NCBI GenBank assembly: GCA_021157525.1
Contig: JAGGWK010000049.1
Coordinates: forward strand, 1-57,080
DNA length: 57,080 bases
Direction of reading: 5' to 3'
Source: Candidatus Cloacimonadota bacterium
Lineage (GTDB): Bacteria > Cloacimonadota > Cloacimonadia > Cloacimonadales > TCS61
The notes under the pieces were generated by a model. That model was not told the origin of the DNA and ran no database searches. It was given only the letters and a program-made list of their open reading frames with translations. Below are positions 53,506 through 57,080 of this stretch, piece by piece (position 1 is the first letter of the stretch; each line of letters opens with the position of its first letter). The translations under genes and the position numbers were made by a program.

Positions 53506-54959
53506 GATACCAACCTCGACTTTACTGATCTTAAAAATCTATTTATTTCACTGTATGAAACCAATGAGAACTGAGGTAAAATAAATAGAAGCAAGATAAA
53601 AATCACAACTTTTATCCAGATAATATGCACCATCATGTTAACAACAAAAATCATAACAGCAATAAAAACAAAGAAACTTACAATCCGAACTGTTTGATAG
53701 GGAATGAAGTAATCCTTTTGAGAAAAACGATACATCATAATGTTAATGAGGATGAATGATATTAAACTGGCGTATGCTGCTCCCATCATACCAAATTGTG
53801 GAATTAACAAAACATTAAGCACAATATTTGTAGCTGCCGCTGTTATGTTACTAATTGATATGTATTTTGTATGTTTCTTCAGTGTTACACCTACATTGAG
53901 CACAGAAGCAGTTCCTGAGAAAACACCAGAAAAAGCAAGCACTGGTACAACTTTCCAAGCGGGATAATATCCACTATTTGATGCTATAAAATGAATTGTT
54001 TCCCGCGAAAAGAGAGAGAAAAGCAAAATAAGTACGCCACCTGCAAAGCAGAAAATGTTCATTACTCTACTGTAAATTTTTTGTGCTTCAGGATGATTTT
54101 GATAGGCAAACATCAGCGCTCCCCAGGATAGAGAAAACGGAAAAACAAGTAAATACTTAATCAGCATCGCAAATTTGTTTCCTAAAGAATACAATCCAAC
54201 CTGATAGAGAGCTTCGCTGTCTGGTAACAAATAGCGAAGCATGTAACGATCGGTGAGTGTGATGACCCACAATCCCAATCCACCAATCGCAAGAGGAATA
54301 CCTAAGTGAAGCACTTCTTTCAGGTATTCACGGGAAATCTTGAAATGAATATTTCTAACAACAATAGGTAGAAGAAAAAGTAGTGCGACAAAAATAGATA
54401 AAAGCGTTCCCTCCCGCACTCCGATATAATTTCGCCTGTATACAACAACAAACAAAATATTGAAGCCAGCATAAAAGAGAACTCTGAGAACATTTACAAG
54501 TGAGTAATACATCGACTTCTCTTTTGCTCTCAATATCGCCAAGCCCAGATTTAGAGCCCCTTCGATGTAAACAGATATCACAACAATAAGAAAGAGATAT
54601 GAACTGTTATCAACCGTAATGAGTACACTAGAAATCTGTGTTCTTACTGAAATTAATATCGCCGATAATCCACCTGCAGCAAGCAGGTAAAAGAAAAAAA
54701 CAGAACTGAAAATGGTCTTTTTATCATCTTCTTCAGAAACATTATAATACACTTTAAAAAGAGAAGATGTCATTCCCATTTGATACACAACGAGAAGTAA
54801 CGCGCTGAGTGTATTACAGATTTGCAAAACGCCATAGTCATCTGGCGTTAAATACTTTGTATAGATAGGCAATAGTAAAAAAGCCACGAGTTTTGTGGCA
54901 ATATTACCAACGCCATAGACAACTGAGTGCTTACCCAATTTCATTATCGCCTGTTTCAC
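53502..54959 (-). CDS. wzx: Wzx-type polysaccharide flippase (MOP superfamily)
   Basis: 485 residues with about 14 hydrophobic helices. The start KLGKHSVVYGVGNIATKLVAFLLLPIYTKYLTPDDYGVL is the classic N-terminus of oligosaccharide flippases of the PST family. It would move lipid-linked repeat units across the inner membrane. The frame begins with GTG right after the TAA of the preceding gene; an ATG at 54944 is an alternative. Its presence with a Wzy-like gene indicates Wzx/Wzy-dependent assembly. Confidence 0.92.
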   Translation of the reverse strand: MKQAIMKLGKHSVVYGVGNIATKLVAFLLLPIYTKYLTPDDYGVLQICNTLSALLLVVYQMGMTSSLFKVYYNVSEEDDKKTIFSSVFFFYLLAAGGLSAILISVRTQISSVLITVDNSSYLFLIVVISVYIEGALNLGLAILRAKEKSMYYSLVNVLRVLFYAGFNILFVVVYRRNYIGVREGTLLSIFVALLFLLPIVVRNIHFKISREYLKEVLHLGIPLAIGGLGLWVITLTDRYMLRYLLPDSEALYQVGLYSLGNKFAMLIKYLLVFPFSLSWGALMFAYQNHPEAQKIYSRVMNIFCFAGGVLILLFSLFSRETIHFIASNSGYYPAWKVVPVLAFSGVFSGTASVLNVGVTLKKHTKYISISNITAAATNIVLNVLLIPQFGMMGAAYASLISFILINIMMYRFSQKDYFIPYQTVRIVSFFVFIAVMIFVVNMMVHIIWIKVVIFILLLFILPQFSLVSYSEINRFLRSVKSRLVS

Positions 54960-56198
54960 TTAGAAAAGTTCTCCTAAATGATTATTAATCTTATTAGTAA
55001 TTATTCCCCAATTTAATTGGTTCACAGCTCTATTATATCCTTGTTCTCCTATTTTTTTGCACAGTTCTTCATCATTTATCAATTTCATGATTGTCGTTCT
55101 TAAATGTTCCTCACTTAATGAATCAATCAAGAATCCAGTTTCACCATCTATTACAGCATCTACCGCACCTCCTGAATTTCCTGCGATAACAGCTTTCTTA
55201 CATGCATTGGCCTCAATAAATACTATGCCATAACCTTCGACATCACCTTCCTCGTTCCTATTCGGCATTACAAAGATATCACAAGCATTCATGTAATCAT
55301 TCAATTCTGATTGAGGAACAAATCCAGCAAAAACTACACGATTATCTACTCCCAATTGAATGGATAGTTTTCTCAATCTTTCTTCTTCAGGTCCTCTGCC
55401 AACAATGATATAATAAATATCTGGCTGTTCTTTCACAATATTCGAAAGTGCCCTAATTACTAAATCATGTCCCTTTCTCTTAACTAAATGAGATATTGTC
55501 AGAAGTATTTTTGAATCAGATGGTATTTTGTGCTTGTTTTTCATCTTGCTCTTACTGTCCAAAGGGAAAAAAGTCGTGAGGTCTGCTCCGAGATTTGCAA
55601 CTATAAATCTACTGGAATCTATGTGATATGAATCAGTTAGTCTTTTAGTATAAACACTATTAGCTATAACTTTATCAGAATTCTTCAGCACAAATTTCTG
55701 GAGCATACGAGTAGTAAACTTAGCATGGTATTTATGTAATTCCGAACCGTGAATATATGTTATGAGTGGTACTCCATAAAGTAATTTTCCGAAGAGTCCA
55801 ATAACACCGTTTCCAATAGCAGTAGACGCTTGAATTATTGCAACTTCATTATGATGTTTAAATAAGTAGTCGCATAACTGTTTAATCCGCAGAGTTGATC
55901 TACATATAAAATCACGATTTGTTATGAGTATAAACCACAAGGCAAGTTTGGTAAATGTACATCCTTTGGAGAAGAGGTGTTGTGTAACTAGTTTTACAGC
56001 ATTGGGATATGAAACTATCTTTTTTTTTACCCGTTCTATCCGAAAAGGCTCAGTCATCAATAGCGGTTCTTCATATTCTTGATTACAAAAGACAACCGAC
56101 TCACCATTATTCCAATTTTCAGCCAAGTGATACATATATGTTTGAATACCACCTTCAATCGGGTAAAAACTATTTGTGATAATTATGTTTTTTTTCAT
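54960..56198 (-). CDS. Glycosyltransferase, GT4-like
   Basis: 412 residues. NSFYPIEGGIQTYMYHLAENW is the typical GT4 N-terminus with its GG loop, LTISHLVKRKGHDLVIRAL opens the donor domain, and EGYGIVFIEANACKKAVIAG is the donor motif with both Glu residues. I took ATG 56198 rather than 56288; the longer form would overlap the Wzy-like gene by over 100 bases. The chosen start still overlaps it by 29 bases. Confidence 0.9.
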   Translation of the reverse strand: MKKNIIITNSFYPIEGGIQTYMYHLAENWNNGESVVFCNQEYEEPLLMTEPFRIERVKKKIVSYPNAVKLVTQHLFSKGCTFTKLALWFILITNRDFICRSTLRIKQLCDYLFKHHNEVAIIQASTAIGNGVIGLFGKLLYGVPLITYIHGSELHKYHAKFTTRMLQKFVLKNSDKVIANSVYTKRLTDSYHIDSSRFIVANLGADLTTFFPLDSKSKMKNKHKIPSDSKILLTISHLVKRKGHDLVIRALSNIVKEQPDIYYIIVGRGPEEERLRKLSIQLGVDNRVVFAGFVPQSELNDYMNACDIFVMPNRNEEGDVEGYGIVFIEANACKKAVIAGNSGGAVDAVIDGETGFLIDSLSEEHLRTTIMKLINDEELCKKIGEQGYNRAVNQLNWGIITNKINNHLGELF

Positions 56199-57080
56199 AT
56201 TCCATTTCTCTATAGCCAAATAGAAAATAAAACAGGTAAATCCAAAATAAATAATAAACACTAATTGAACTTGATACACTTGCTGCAATCAGAAAACAGA
56301 ATCCCATTATGATGTACATTAAGGCAGTCTCTGAATTATTTCGTCTATATTCTAAAATATACATAACTAATTGCTTGAAGAAGACATATATAAAAGCAAT
56401 CAATAACAATAAGCCATCATTTACCCCAATCTCCAGGAATAAGTTATGCGGGTCAAATATCCCACCCGTTTCTACCATCTCAGTTAAGTTCATGTAACTT
56501 GCAAAATTACCATGTCCAATTCCGATCAAACCAGAGTTAGTCAAAAATCGAAATCCAATCTTAAATAACCGTAACCTGATCTCAATAGATGATGTGAATA
56601 TACTCTCATTATCGGCAGTCAGACTTACAATTGCATCTTTTGCTAATAAAACCACTAAGTCAAAATACTCTTTAAACTCAACAATAAAAAGGCCTAACAA
56701 AATGAGTACAACCAAAATTGTAATTAATTTTGTTTTCTTGTTTGTAAAAAAACACCAATATACAAACAATATCAGAGAAGAGGCAATCAAAGCTAGCCGT
56801 GCACTTGCAACAATAAATACTATGAAAAAATACAATAACATAATTATAAGAGCAATTTTCTTTATTACGTTACTGCTTTTTTTAAGATAAAACAAGATCA
56901 TTGGTATATAGCAAACGAATGCTGAAGCGAGATCATTTTCATTTGAAAACACACCAGTTGGAATAAATGTAATCACGTTCTTTTTGATAAAACGAGACGT
57001 AGGTAAATGAATCCAATTTATCATTTCCCACAAGCTAATTATTATGAGCAATATGGTCATAAAAAAAAAGAAAAACCGAA
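56170..57080 (-). CDS. O-antigen ligase/polymerase-like membrane protein, 5' end cut by the window
   Basis: At least 296 residues, cut off at the window edge; the frame stays open to 57080, so the ATG at 57060 is not necessarily the start. There are several hydrophobic helices. GIGHGNFASYM and FDPHNLFLEIGVNDG (near 195-225) form the Wzy_C motif of O-antigen ligases and polymerases. It would polymerise or ligate the repeat units made by the downstream glycosyltransferases and flipped by Wzx. Confidence 0.85.
   Translation of the reverse strand, partial: RFFFFFMTILLIIISLWEMINWIHLPTSRFIKKNVITFIPTGVFSNENDLASAFVCYIPMILFYLKKSSNVIKKIALIIMLLYFFIVFIVASARLALIASSLILFVYWCFFTNKKTKLITILVVLILLGLFIVEFKEYFDLVVLLAKDAIVSLTADNESIFTSSIEIRLRLFKIGFRFLTNSGLIGIGHGNFASYMNLTEMVETGGIFDPHNLFLEIGVNDGLLLLIAFIYVFFKQLVMYILEYRRNNSETALMYIIMGFCFLIAASVSSSISVYYLFWIYLFYFLFGYREMEYEKKHNYHK

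Noticed and set aside
1-57080. GGATGC copies as FokI/SfaNI-type restriction sites
   Set aside because: The word contains both GGATG and GCATC, but host restriction would favour avoidance, not enrichment, and no restriction or methylase gene is in the window.

Overview
The window looks like a chromosomal segment of a free-living Gram-negative bacterium of the FCB (Bacteroidetes/Chlorobi/Fibrobacteres) assemblage, possibly Cloacimonadota. The basis is a 1387-residue secreted protein ending in a FlgD-like sorting domain (NYPNPFNP...GMYFYRL), a GldA/GldF/GldG-type ABC system, outer-membrane proteins (TolC, a beta-barrel) and a Wzx/Wzy polysaccharide locus. The phylum is an inference; no rRNA or tRNA gene was found.

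Layout. (1) 1-312: the tail and probable right end of an IS256-family element, abutting a UUCG-loop terminator. (2) 330-4490, minus: ABC exporter operon (ATPase, permease, GldG-like and DUF4340 proteins). (3) 4725-13931, minus: ten closely packed genes, in transcription order adk, K+ channel trkH/ktrB, its RCK subunit, a PAS membrane sensor, rluD, a DUF6485 protein, a DUF445-like membrane protein, tolC, htrA and a periplasmic adaptor, closed by a terminator at about 4664-4700. (4) 14150-16788, plus: an epimerase and an outer-membrane beta-barrel, the only plus-strand genes apart from the IS tail. (5) 16785-18857, minus: a uridine-kinase-like protein and an RRM RNA-binding protein. (6) 19131-46763, minus: a co-directional nucleotide-biosynthesis supercluster, in transcription order pyrD, pyrK, pyrC, pyrE-pyrF fusion, pyrB, pyrI, guaB, purM, (secreted protein), purL, purQ, PLP enzyme, ridA, purH, purC-purE fusion, purD, purN, guaA. 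purF, purB, purA, purK and carAB are not in the window. (7) 46915-57080, minus: an envelope polysaccharide operon (Wzy-like, Wzx, four GT4, one GT2, a propeller-like protein, wecB) ending at a terminator at about 46807-46851.

Three points stand out. First, the supercluster is interrupted by three small nuclease genes of different families, each beside its own palindromic or iterated repeats: DUF559 next to three hairpins, a REP-associated Y1 transposase between 42-bp identical palindromes, and a GxxExxY (PD-(D/E)XK) protein between short inverted repeats. Second, several nucleotide enzymes have architectures familiar from eukaryotes: PurC fused to a class II-like PurE, PyrE fused to a eukaryotic-type PyrF, and a long-form GMP synthase. 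Third, the hexamer GGATGC/GCATCC occurs about 100 times by hand count, several-fold above expectation, but only twice in the last 9 kb, which marks the polysaccharide genes as compositionally foreign.
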